A DNA stretch of 64,000 nucleotides from Planctomycetota bacterium (GTDB taxonomy: Bacteria > Planctomycetota > Phycisphaerae > UBA1845). The notes below the pieces were generated by a model. That model saw nothing but the letters and a program-made list of their open reading frames with translations, did not search any database and had not been told where the DNA came from. Positions 1 through 6,954 of the stretch are shown one piece after another. Both the position numbers and the translations under genes were made by a program. Every line of letters begins with the position of its first letter. Position 1 is the first letter of the stretch. The DNA is taken from contig JACQXM010000025.1 of the NCBI GenBank assembly GCA_016208685.1, positions 1-64,000 on the forward strand, given 5' to 3'.

Positions 1-143
1 GCCTCCACCAATGCGCTGTGCGGCAATTTCCGACTCGACAACGTCGCCGTCAATCAGTCCGGCACCTGGACCGTCCGCGTGCGAACCCACGAATCCTGGG
101 TCAACTGCGGCTTCGGCTTTGTCCCGGCGCTGCTCACCGGGGC
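1..143 (+). repeat. 143-bp perfect direct repeat, copy 1
   Basis: Bases 1-143 are identical to 670-812, including third codon positions. The repeat encodes the Cys-containing half of a beta module. It probably extends upstream of the window, since base 1 is already inside it. Confidence 0.9.
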
Positions 144-822
144 GTACACCTTGGCGGTGTGCAACTCCAACGGCGCGCCTATTCCCATCGCCTACGGTCA
201 GACCCTGGCCAGCGCCTTCGCCGCCGATTGCCAGATCGTTAACTTTTCCTTCACCGGAAGCAGCGGGGACGTGGTCTCGGCCTTCTACGCCGGTCCAACC
301 TCCACGCGACGCCTGCGCCTGTTCGACCCCGCGGGCGTGGAGATCGGCAGCAGCGCCTCGGGGGTCACTGTCGGTATATTCGACGAGGTGCTGCTCGCCA
401 ACGGGACCTACCGTCTGTGGGCCGAGGCCCTCGACAACGACGCCGTGGGCGCCTTCGGCATCAGCCTCACCGAACTCGACGGCGCCGTGCCCATCGCCTT
501 CAACACCCCCGTCAACACCAGCATCAGCCAAACCGCGGAGGTGGACCTCTATGCCTTCAACGGCGTCGCCGGAAGCTTCGTCACCGTGGACTACGCCACC
601 CCCCTCACCGCCGGCGGCTTTCCCGATCACTTCGCCCGTCTGGACCTCATCCGTCCCGACGGCACCGTCGCCTCCACCAATGCGCTGTGCGGCAATTTCC
701 GACTCGACAACGTCGCCGTCAATCAGTCCGGCACCTGGACCGTCCGCGTGCGAACCCACGAATCCTGGGTCAACTGCGGCTTCGGCTTTGTCCCGGCGCT
801 GCTCACCGGGGCTACACACTGA
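1..822 (+). CDS. C-terminal part of a secreted repeat protein (PPC-like beta domains), partial
   Basis: The reading frame is open from the first base, so the gene begins upstream of the window; 273 residues are visible. They alternate two related beta-sandwich-like modules of roughly 100-120 residues, rich in Gly, Thr, Asp and Asn and resembling bacterial pre-peptidase C-terminal (PPC) domains. The last module repeats the first visible one exactly. No catalytic motif is visible, so this is a surface or secreted scaffold region. The frame stops at 820-822 with 'LTGATH', whereas the first copy reads 'LTGAYTLAV'. One missing base at about 812/813 causes this; restoring it would give 'LTGAYTLTVRP' and a stop at 834-836. 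The frameshift therefore removes only the last strand. It may be real or a sequencing error. Confidence 0.6.
   Translation, partial: ASTNALCGNFRLDNVAVNQSGTWTVRVRTHESWVNCGFGFVPALLTGAYTLAVCNSNGAPIPIAYGQTLASAFAADCQIVNFSFTGSSGDVVSAFYAGPTSTRRLRLFDPAGVEIGSSASGVTVGIFDEVLLANGTYRLWAEALDNDAVGAFGISLTELDGAVPIAFNTPVNTSISQTAEVDLYAFNGVAGSFVTVDYATPLTAGGFPDHFARLDLIRPDGTVASTNALCGNFRLDNVAVNQSGTWTVRVRTHESWVNCGFGFVPALLTGATH
670..812 (+). repeat. 143-bp perfect direct repeat, copy 2
   Basis: This copy matches 1-143 base for base. Immediately after it the two copies differ by a one-base deletion here (copy 1 has an extra G at 144), which shifts the reading frame at the end of the host gene. Confidence 0.9.
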
Positions 823-869
823 CGGTGCGTCCTTAGCCCCAATACGTTGTAGGCCAACAGTATCAGAGC

Positions 870-1202
870 TTAAGGACGCACCGGACAGCTCCCCGGGTCC
901 GTGGTGAACGGATACGCCTGACCCTGAAACGCCTTGATCAAGTTGAACACGTCGCTGATGTTCCCGATCTTGTTGAGGCACGCTTCCTGGCCCAGCAGCC
1001 CAGCGCCCACGGCATCCACCACGCTGACGTGCGGGGCCGTAGGCAGGCTCTGGAACTTCTGCAACGCCGCTGTCGTACACGGCGGCACCGGCCTGGGGGC
1101 TGCGCCGCGTCCGTCCCCCTTGGGATCCGTGCTGACGTGCGGCCGAACCGTGCCGACGCTGGCGAGAACACCCTGGTGTGCCTTACGCCGCCACTTCGCT
1201 GG
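870..1202 (-). pseudogene. Decayed C-terminus of a planctomycete dockerin-type secreted protein
   Basis: The minus strand is open from an in-frame stop at 1203-1205 down to TAA at 870-872. Its last 60 or so residues follow a pattern I associate with planctomycete secreted proteins: 'KFQSLPTAP...' followed by 'ISDVFNLIKAFQGQAYPF' and a Cys-Pro near the end. No credible signal peptide or full-length start is present, and a short stretch in another frame upstream (about 1205-1250, 'TWWNADYVTSEV') may belong to the same former gene. I read this as the remnant of a gene broken by frameshift and truncation. A very short expressed ORF from GTG at 1088 cannot be excluded. Confidence 0.4.
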
Positions 1203-1283
1203 TCACGTAGTCCGCGTTCCACCATGTGGACTGGGGGTAACATCGCGCGCTTTGTTCTTGACTCGGTTCAGAGAACTGGCACG

Positions 1284-1481
1284 ATGTCTCAAACGAATCG
1301 TCAGCGCATCGTTAGCCCGGGTTGCGTAGTTGGGCTGGGGGTCATCGTGCCGGGCGGCTGCCAGAACCTCGATTTCGACGCCGACTCAGACTGCGACTCC
1401 GAAATGGACTTGGAAGACTTCGCGGGTTTCGCTCGCGTGTTTGGTCGGTGGTCCGGCGTTGGCGATCCTCACAGATCGTGA
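1284..1481 (+). CDS. Small putative lipoprotein with one dockerin-like motif
   Basis: A 65-residue ORF from ATG 1284. It has a hydrophobic stretch ending in a possible lipobox (VPGGC), then an acidic segment, 'DADSDCDSEMDLEDFAGF', resembling one half of a dockerin/EF-hand calcium loop (DxDxD...DLxDF). Such loops usually close large secreted planctomycete proteins, so this may be a free-standing tail left from a larger gene rather than a functional unit. It converges on rpoN, whose stop lies 24 bases away. The ribosome-binding site is not clear. Confidence 0.3.
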   Translation: MSQTNRQRIVSPGCVVGLGVIVPGGCQNLDFDADSDCDSEMDLEDFAGFARVFGRWSGVGDPHRS

Positions 1482-1504
1482 TGCATGCAGGCGCGCAGGC
1501 TGGC

Positions 1505-2995
1505 TCAGTACACCCGCCGGTGCCGCGCCGAGACAATGCCGAGCTGCTGGCGATATTTGGCGATAGTCCGCCGCGAGATCTCGATGCCGTCTGCGCGGAG
1601 CAGGGCGCCGATCTGATCGTCGCTTAAGGGGTTGGAGCGGTCCTCGGCGTCCACGATCTCCTTCACTCGAGTCTTGACGCGATCCCAGCCCACGCTCACG
1701 CCCTCGTCGGTTTCCGTTCCGCCGGTGAAGAAGTAACGAAGGGGGAAGATGCCGCGCGGCGTCTGCATGTACTTGTCCGCCACCGTCCGGCTGACCGTCG
1801 AGGGGTCGCAGCCCAGCTCGGCCGCAAGATCGCTCATACGGAAAACCTTCAAGCCCTCGGGCCCCAGGTCGAAGAACTCCCGCTGGCGCTCCACGATGGC
1901 CCGGGTCACTTCCAGCAACCGGTTCTGGCGGAAGGCCAGGGCGTCGATGATCGCCGAGGCGGCTTCGACGTGCCGACGGGCGAATTCGCGGGTGTCCTTG
2001 CCGTTATCCTTGGAGCGTGCCAAGGCCGCGACCTCGTCGCGGATGCGCAGTTCTGGGATGTTGCCCCGCGCCAGGCGCACGGTGAAGCCGCCGCCGGTGT
2101 CCGCGTAGTCGACGATCACGTCCGGCCGGATGGGAGGCACGGATCGGTCCCCAACCAGATACCCCGGGTGCGCGAACAGATTGGCGCGCATGGCACGGAT
2201 GGCCTCTTGAATCTCGCCGATGGTGAAGTTCGTGGCCTTGGCGATCTGGGGCAGGCGATTGTGCGCCAGATCATCGAGGTGGTTCTTGATGAGCGTGCGT
2301 TCAATGGTGTTGTCGCCCGGCTGGCGGTCGAGTTGGAGCAGCAGGCACTCGACGATGTCGCGGGCGGCAATGCCCGCGGGTTCCAGACGCTGGACCTCCG
2401 ACAGGGCGCGGCGCACGTGGCCCACCGACAGCGGTGGTCGGACGCTATCGGCAACGCCGTCCAGGGGTACGCGGAGGTAGCCGTCGGGATCGAGCTGGTC
2501 GATAATGACACTGCCGGCCCGGCGCAGCTCCGGATCAAGCTCCTGGAGGGCCCATTGGTCCAGCAGGAACTCGTGGAGGCTCGCGGCACGGCCTTCGGTG
2601 TTGGCGAGCGCCCCCATCTTGGCGTCGCGTTCTCCGTCGGAGGCGCGGCGCGCCATGTGCGGGGGACGGTCACCGCCGTCGAGGTCGTAGGTACGGGTGT
2701 ACCGGTCGAGCCGGGCAAACCCAACGTCCTCCTCGCCGCGGGGGGGCTTCCGGCCGTTATCGGGCGCCCCCTCGACCGATGGCGAAGCTGCCCGTTCCTC
2801 GTCTCCGGTGTCACTCGACGTAGCGGCGGGTTCCGAAACGTCCAGCGCCGCGTTGGTTTCCAGCGCCTCGTTGATGTAGGTTTCCAGGTCGGCCACAGAC
2901 TTCTGAAGGATGGACATGGATTGGATGAGCTGCGGCGTGAGACGCTGCTCCATCCGCATCTGTTGGCTCAGAGTCTGTGAGAGAAACTGCGACAT
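1505..2995 (-). CDS. rpoN: RNA polymerase sigma-54 factor RpoN
   Basis: A 496-residue sigma-54 that directs core RNA polymerase to -24/-12 promoters and needs an AAA+ enhancer-binding activator. Residues 1-48 form the Gln/Leu-rich activator-interacting region (QTLSQQMRMEQRLTPQLIQS). An acidic linker follows, then the core-binding region from about 130. The C-terminus carries the RpoN box, RRTIAKYRQQ, at about 475-484, which reads the -24 element; length and domain order are normal. The start at 2995 is supported by a GGAGGCAGGAG ribosome-binding stretch and a TATAAT box just upstream. The gene is the last in the minus-strand run dnaX-ybaB-recR-rpoN but probably also has its own promoter. Confidence 0.95.
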   Translation of the reverse strand: MSQFLSQTLSQQMRMEQRLTPQLIQSMSILQKSVADLETYINEALETNAALDVSEPAATSSDTGDEERAASPSVEGAPDNGRKPPRGEEDVGFARLDRYTRTYDLDGGDRPPHMARRASDGERDAKMGALANTEGRAASLHEFLLDQWALQELDPELRRAGSVIIDQLDPDGYLRVPLDGVADSVRPPLSVGHVRRALSEVQRLEPAGIAARDIVECLLLQLDRQPGDNTIERTLIKNHLDDLAHNRLPQIAKATNFTIGEIQEAIRAMRANLFAHPGYLVGDRSVPPIRPDVIVDYADTGGGFTVRLARGNIPELRIRDEVAALARSKDNGKDTREFARRHVEAASAIIDALAFRQNRLLEVTRAIVERQREFFDLGPEGLKVFRMSDLAAELGCDPSTVSRTVADKYMQTPRGIFPLRYFFTGGTETDEGVSVGWDRVKTRVKEIVDAEDRSNPLSDDQIGALLRADGIEISRRTIAKYRQQLGIVSARHRRVY

Positions 2996-3017
2996 TCCGG
3001 CGCTCCTGCCTCCGCGT

Positions 3018-3023
3018 ATTATA
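3018..3023 (-). promoter_or_regulatory. Putative sigma-70 type -10 box for rpoN
   Basis: The minus strand reads TATAAT here, 22 bases before the rpoN ATG, followed by a GGAGGCAGGAG ribosome-binding stretch. The -35 region (about 3040-3046) matches TTGACA poorly. The predicted leader is short (about 16 nt). Confidence 0.45.
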
Positions 3024-3081
3024 GCATGAGGCAGCGCGGTTCACCTATCGGGTGGGGGTGTGAACTACGGGGCACGGGCCG

Positions 3082-3684
3082 TCACATCGGCACGCGACCG
3101 CGAATGGCGGATTCCAGCATCGCGGCGGTGGCGTACTCCAGTTGCGACCCCACCGCCAACCCCCGCGCCGGCCGCGTCAGCGTGATCCCATATTCGCCCA
3201 GACGGCTTTGCAGATGCAGGGCGGTACCGTCGCCGTCCAGCGTGGGATTCAGCGCCAGAACCACTTCGCGGACCGTGCCGCTCCGGACGCGGTCCACCAG
3301 CGCCTCGATGGTGAGATGGTCCGGTTCGATCCCCTCGAGCGGGGCGATGTGTCCGAGAAGAACGTGGTAAACCCCACGAATCAGGCCCGTCGCTTCGAGT
3401 GCCAACAGGTCCTTGGGCTGCTCCACGACCCACACCTCCCCGTGGTCGCGGCGGGGATCGCTGCAAACGACGCAGGGATCTTTCTCCGTGAGGTTGTAAC
3501 AGGTGCGGCAGTGGATGATTCTGGTTTTGACATCGAGGATGGCTTGCGCGAATGACTCGGCGAATTCTCGCGACTCGCGCAGAATGTGGAACGCCAGTCG
3601 TTCGGCGCTGCGCGGACCGATGCCGGGAAGCTCCTGGAACCGCTCCTTCAGCCGGTGCAGGGACTCAATGGGTTCGTTGCTCAT
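3082..3684 (-). CDS. recR: Recombination mediator RecR
   Basis: A 200-residue RecR, which with RecO/RecF helps load RecA on gapped DNA. Residues 15-35 hold the helix-hairpin-helix (LPGIGPRSAERLAFHIL). A four-Cys zinc finger uses C59, C62, C71 and C74. A Toprim segment follows (VVEQPKDLLALEATG), and the C-terminal Walker-B-like strand ends in 'TRPARGLAVGSQLEYA'. Length is typical. The gene lies 33 bases downstream of ybaB in the conserved dnaX-ybaB-recR order. Start is ATG at 3684. Confidence 0.95.
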   Translation of the reverse strand: MSNEPIESLHRLKERFQELPGIGPRSAERLAFHILRESREFAESFAQAILDVKTRIIHCRTCYNLTEKDPCVVCSDPRRDHGEVWVVEQPKDLLALEATGLIRGVYHVLLGHIAPLEGIEPDHLTIEALVDRVRSGTVREVVLALNPTLDGDGTALHLQSRLGEYGITLTRPARGLAVGSQLEYATAAMLESAIRGRVPM

Positions 3685-3717
3685 GGGTACCCGACGGCCG
3701 CGCCGTACCCGGCGACA

Positions 3718-4071
3718 TCACGCCCCGGGTGTGCCCCCCAGCATTTGTGCCAGTCCGGGGATGTTCATCCCGCCCGTCAGCGCCATCATATCGCCCTTCA
3801 CCGCCTCCTGGGCCTTCGCGGACGCGGCGCCGACGGCCGCTTTCACCAGATCTTCAAGAAGCTCGAGGTCTTGCACCGCCTGGGGCTCAATCTTGATTTC
3901 CACCAGCGTACCCCGCCCGTCCACAGTGGCGCGTACCAGCCCGGCGCCGGCATCCGCCGTGAAGCGGCGGGTCTCCAACTCCGCTTGCAGCCGCGCCATG
4001 TTCCCTTGGAGCTGCTTGGCGGTTTTCATCAGACCGGCGAGGTCGCCCAGTGCGCCGAACATTCGCTGCAT
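3718..4071 (-). CDS. YbaB/EbfC family nucleoid-associated protein
   Basis: A 117-residue small DNA-binding protein of the YbaB/EbfC family, which forms a dimer with two basic helical arms. The N-terminal helix (GLMKTAKQLQGNMARLQAEL) and the central segment (VRATVDGRGTLVEIKIEPQAV) match the family pattern. The C-terminus includes an amphipathic helix (LEDLVKAAVGAASAKAQEAV) and a Met/Gly-rich tail. It sits between dnaX and recR, the usual context, and is probably co-transcribed with them. Confidence 0.92.
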   Translation of the reverse strand: MQRMFGALGDLAGLMKTAKQLQGNMARLQAELETRRFTADAGAGLVRATVDGRGTLVEIKIEPQAVQDLELLEDLVKAAVGAASAKAQEAVKGDMMALTGGMNIPGLAQMLGGTPGA

Positions 4072-4154
4072 TCCTTTCGCATGACACCCCGCGCCGGTTC
4101 CGCCCGGCGGAAGGCGGCGCTCCCGTCCCGTAGTCGGGGGCGGCGCCCGGCGCC

Positions 4155-5636
4155 CTACCGACTCTCGTCGATCATATCATCGTTGGCAGTGGATGGCGCG
4201 GGGACGTTTCGCGCCGGCCGAACGTCGAACAGCGTACCGTCGACGGCCTCCCGCGCCCGCTGCACCAGCGGATCGCGCGCCACGCGCTCCCAGTCGGCGG
4301 TGCGCACGGCCGGCAGCGGCTCGCCGACCGTGGCGCCGGCCCGCTCGGCGGTCGCCGGCGCGCCCCGTGCCGGGGACCCGCTGAAGCCGGCGGCGCCGCC
4401 GGGCTGCGTGTCCACGCCTTCGGCGCGGTCAGCGGGCGGCTGCGGCGTCAGCTCTTTTTTTTTTGCCTCGTTCGGGGGAGAAGAAGCCGGCCGTGAACCA
4501 TCCACGCCCAGTCGCGAAAGCAATTCGGGCAGGTCGCTGAACTGCCGCGCCATGGCCAGGCGTACGATGGCGGCATCGGCGAGGGCACGCGCGGCGCCGC
4601 TGAACTTCACGTTGCGTCGCAGCTCCTCCAGCAGCGCGATCATGTAGACAAACGTCGGACCGTCGAATCCTGCGGACTGCCGGGCGAGCGCCGAGCGTAG
4701 CTGAGCTCCGACGTCGACCAGATCGGTGTCTTCGCCGCACACGCGCAGCAGCATCAACGTCCGCGCGTGTTCGATCAGGTGATCGCAGAAGCGTTCGACG
4801 GTTCGACCCGTCTGAAGCGCGGCGTCAAGGGCGCGCAGGGCCGCGGCGGCGTCGGCGCTGGCGATCGCTGCCATGACCGCGGCGGCAAGTTCGTCATGGG
4901 GCGGAGGGATGACCTCGTCGGCATGCGCCGAGGTCAACCCGTCCGGTGCATGCGACAGGAGCTTGTCGAGAAGCGAGAGCGCATCCCGCATCGAGCCGTT
5001 GGCCAGGCGCGCCAGCCGCCGCAACACGGCCTCCTCGGCGGGGATCTTCTCGGCATCCACGATGCGGCGCAGGTGCGCCGCGATGTCGGCGGCGTTGATG
5101 GCGCGGAAGTCGAACCGCTGGCAACGGCTCTGGATGGTGGCGGGCACCTTCTGCGGTTCCGTGGTCGCCAGGATGAACTTCACGTGCGGCGGCGGCTCTT
5201 CCAGCGTCTTCAGCAAGGCGTTGAAGGCCGGCGTGCTGAGCATGTGTACTTCGTCGATGATGTACACCTTGTAGCGCGCCCGTGCCGGACGGAACGCAGC
5301 GTTGCTGCGCAGTTCGCGGATGTTGTCCACGCCGGTGTTGCTGGCCGCGTCGATCTCAACGACGTCCACGTCCTCGCCGCCGGCGACCGCCACACAGAGG
5401 TCGCATGTGCCGCACGGAGAGATCGTCGGAGCGTCGAAGCTGCGGCAGTTGAGACCCTTGGCGAGAATGCGGGCCATCGACGTCTTGCCCACCCCGCGCG
5501 TGCCGGTGAACAGGTACCCGTGATGCACTCGCCCCGAGCGAATGGCGTTCTTGAGCGTGGCCGCGATGGCCTCCTGCCCCACGACCTCGTCGAAGGTGCT
5601 GCTGCGATAGGTGCGCGCCAAAACCCGGTAGGACAT
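4155..5636 (-). CDS. dnaX: DNA polymerase III subunit tau (gamma by slippage), clamp-loader ATPase
   Basis: A 493-residue clamp-loader subunit that opens the beta sliding clamp and bridges polymerases at the fork. Seen: Walker A GTRGVGKT (45-52), zinc cysteines C64, C75, C78 and C81, and Walker B with DEVH (128-131), followed by the sensor region. I place the start at ATG 5636 (MSYRVLARTYR), preceded by GGGAGGG. A further in-frame upstream extension would run through the SRP RNA and has no family similarity. An A10 tract at codons 391-394 lies just after the clamp-loader core. Gaining one A gives a 402-residue product; losing one gives a 395-residue product. Both resemble gamma. The C-terminal tau extension is short (about 100 residues). 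Confidence 0.95.
   Translation of the reverse strand: MSYRVLARTYRSSTFDEVVGQEAIAATLKNAIRSGRVHHGYLFTGTRGVGKTSMARILAKGLNCRSFDAPTISPCGTCDLCVAVAGGEDVDVVEIDAASNTGVDNIRELRSNAAFRPARARYKVYIIDEVHMLSTPAFNALLKTLEEPPPHVKFILATTEPQKVPATIQSRCQRFDFRAINAADIAAHLRRIVDAEKIPAEEAVLRRLARLANGSMRDALSLLDKLLSHAPDGLTSAHADEVIPPPHDELAAAVMAAIASADAAAALRALDAALQTGRTVERFCDHLIEHARTLMLLRVCGEDTDLVDVGAQLRSALARQSAGFDGPTFVYMIALLEELRRNVKFSGAARALADAAIVRLAMARQFSDLPELLSRLGVDGSRPASSPPNEAKKKELTPQPPADRAEGVDTQPGGAAGFSGSPARGAPATAERAGATVGEPLPAVRTADWERVARDPLVQRAREAVDGTLFDVRPARNVPAPSTANDDMIDESR
4455..4464 (-). other. A10 slippage site in dnaX
   Basis: On the coding strand ten consecutive A residues read GCA AAA AAA AAA GAG. With one extra A, or a -1 ribosomal shift, translation continues KKKRADAAAAR and stops at 4429-4431. 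With one A lost it stops at the TGA at 4448-4450. Homopolymeric A runs in dnaX are known to give tau and gamma in Thermus thermophilus (transcriptional slippage), and an A-rich heptamer does so in E. coli (ribosomal frameshift). The function here is inferred from position and frame structure. Confidence 0.7.
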
Positions 5637-5660
5637 TGCCTGGAGACCCTCCCTGCGTCC

Positions 5661-5800
5661 GACACCCGACGGCGCTGGTTGACGACCAGGTGGACCACGG
5701 CACCTGAGTGCGCCAAGTGGGCTGCTCTGTTTCCAGCCTGACCCGTTGCCTGACCCACCCACTGCATGGGACCTGGTCGTCAACCAACGCCGCCGGTGTC
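5661..5800 (-). ncRNA. ffs: Signal recognition particle RNA (4.5S/SRP RNA)
   Basis: The minus strand contains the helix-8 signature of SRP RNA: UCAGG, a three-pair stem CUG/CAG capped by a GAAA tetraloop, then AGCAG (plus-strand 5720-5743). In E. coli the same element is UCAGG-UCC-GGAA-GGA-AGCAG. The flanks 5661-5691 and 5771-5800 pair almost perfectly as the long closing stem. This RNA is the scaffold that binds Ffh for co-translational membrane targeting. An SRP RNA gene immediately upstream of dnaX is also the arrangement in Bacillus subtilis. Ends are estimated from the outermost pairing (GACACC/GGTGTC). There is no T-tract terminator before dnaX, so read-through is likely. Confidence 0.85.
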
Positions 5801-5840
5801 ATGGGGCCGACCGGCCCCGCGTCGCCCGTGGCGTCGGCGA

Positions 5841-5868
5841 ATCATAGCGTGTCGGTCTGGGGAGTAAA
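5841..5868 (-). promoter_or_regulatory. Putative promoter for the SRP RNA-dnaX operon
   Basis: On the minus strand TTTACT (5863-5868), a 16-base spacer and TATGAT (5841-5846) form a plausible sigma-70 promoter. Transcription would begin near 5834, about 35 bases before the SRP RNA stem. A GGGGCC/GGCCCC hairpin lies in that leader. Confidence 0.5.
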
Positions 5869-5987
5869 AACCAGGGGCGGGATCGACCCGGCCACTATGT
5901 CGCGCCCGTTGCGGCCCGCCGATCCCTACGGCACGGGCATCCGACCGCCACAGGGACTAGGCAAAGCAGCAGTTTAATTGACGGCGG

Positions 5988-6004
5988 CTAGGGGCAATCC
6001 CTAG
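5988..6004. promoter_or_regulatory. Inverted repeat CTAGGG-N5-CCCTAG upstream of the ECF sigma gene
   Basis: A perfect 6-bp inverted repeat with a 5-base spacer, just downstream of a TTGACG box (5978-5983). It could be an operator or a short RNA hairpin in the leader of the sigma gene. Evidence is positional only. Confidence 0.25.
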
Positions 6005-6321
6005 ATGCGAGGGCTTTACACTGTGGTAGCATGCCATCGGCAGCGGTGCGGGCGATAGAAGCCTACCCCGACCGCGCTCGTACCGCTGCCGTTTCTTCAC
6101 TTCCTTGCTACCGTGTGGTTTCATTCGACCTTCCGTTGCGTTTTCACCGCGGGGTCATTCGTCCCGTTTGCGCGTGTGGCGCTGGACGCAATAGCGCGGC
6201 GCGCGCTGCGATGCCGGTCGGTGATGGCGATCGCGGCGTTGAGAATCGGCGCGCTCGCGCGCCATTTCGCTTCCGTTGGGGCGCGGCTGCCGGCCGAGAC
6301 TCCGCCGACTACAATGGCCTT

Positions 6322-6954
6322 GTGGAGCCACCCAGTGATGAACAGCTCCTGCGCGAGTTCCTGGCCGGCAAGGCGGCGAGCTTCGAGCTTCTGGCGCGTC
6401 GCCACATGCCGGAGCTCTTTCAATTCGCCATGCGGTTTACGGCCGATTCCCTTGCCGCGGAGGATGTCGTCCAGGAAGCGCTGATCCAGGTCTACGCCTC
6501 CGCCGCCAACTTCGATCCGCACCGACGCTTCAAACCCTGGCTGTTTACCATCGCCGCCAATAAGGCACGGGACTACCTCCGTCGCCGGGTGCGCCGCCGC
6601 GAGCTGCCGTTCGAGGCAAGCGTTTCACCCGAAGGCGAGGGCGACCGTCGCTTTCTTGATTTGCTCTCCACGGACGAGGAACAGGTGGATAGCGATTTAC
6701 AAATCGAGGATCGCCGGCGCATGGTGCGGGCGGCGGTACAGGCGATGCCCGATAAGCTCCGCGAGGTCCTGATCCTGGCCTACTACCACCGGTTCGCCTA
6801 CAAGGATATTGCGGAGATCGTCGACATTCCGGTGGGGACGGTAAAAAGCCGATTGCACGCCGCGATTGCGGCTTTTCGGGAGTCCTACCTGGCGGCTGTG
6901 GGCTCGGGCGCCGGTGAACCGGCGCCCGGTGAGGGGCGTACCAAGGAAGCATGA
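6322..6954 (+). CDS. ECF-subfamily RNA polymerase sigma factor
   Basis: Sigma-70 family, ECF type, about 210 residues from GTG 6322 (VEPPSDEQLLREFLAG). Region 2 (HMPELFQFAMRFTADSLAAEDVVQEALIQVY) carries the core-binding and -10 recognition helices, including the DVVQE signature. Region 4 is a helix-turn-helix (YKDIAEIVDIPVGTVKSRLHAAI) that reads the -35 element. The frame is open further upstream (ATG 6211 and earlier), but the Arg/Ala-rich extension has no family character, so I prefer the later start even though its ribosome-binding site is weak. The stop overlaps the next start by four bases (ATGA), implying translational coupling with its likely anti-sigma factor. Confidence 0.85.
   Translation: MEPPSDEQLLREFLAGKAASFELLARRHMPELFQFAMRFTADSLAAEDVVQEALIQVYASAANFDPHRRFKPWLFTIAANKARDYLRRRVRRRELPFEASVSPEGEGDRRFLDLLSTDEEQVDSDLQIEDRRRMVRAAVQAMPDKLREVLILAYYHRFAYKDIAEIVDIPVGTVKSRLHAAIAAFRESYLAAVGSGAGEPAPGEGRTKEA

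Noticed and set aside
5637-5783. N-terminal extension of dnaX to a start at 5783
   Set aside because: The extension reads through the SRP RNA, has no similarity to DnaX, and a good start with GGGAGGG exists at 5636.
5661-5800. Inverted repeat upstream of dnaX as a miniature transposable element or terminator
   Set aside because: The UCAGG/GAAA/AGCAG helix-8 signature and the position upstream of dnaX explain the structure better as SRP RNA.
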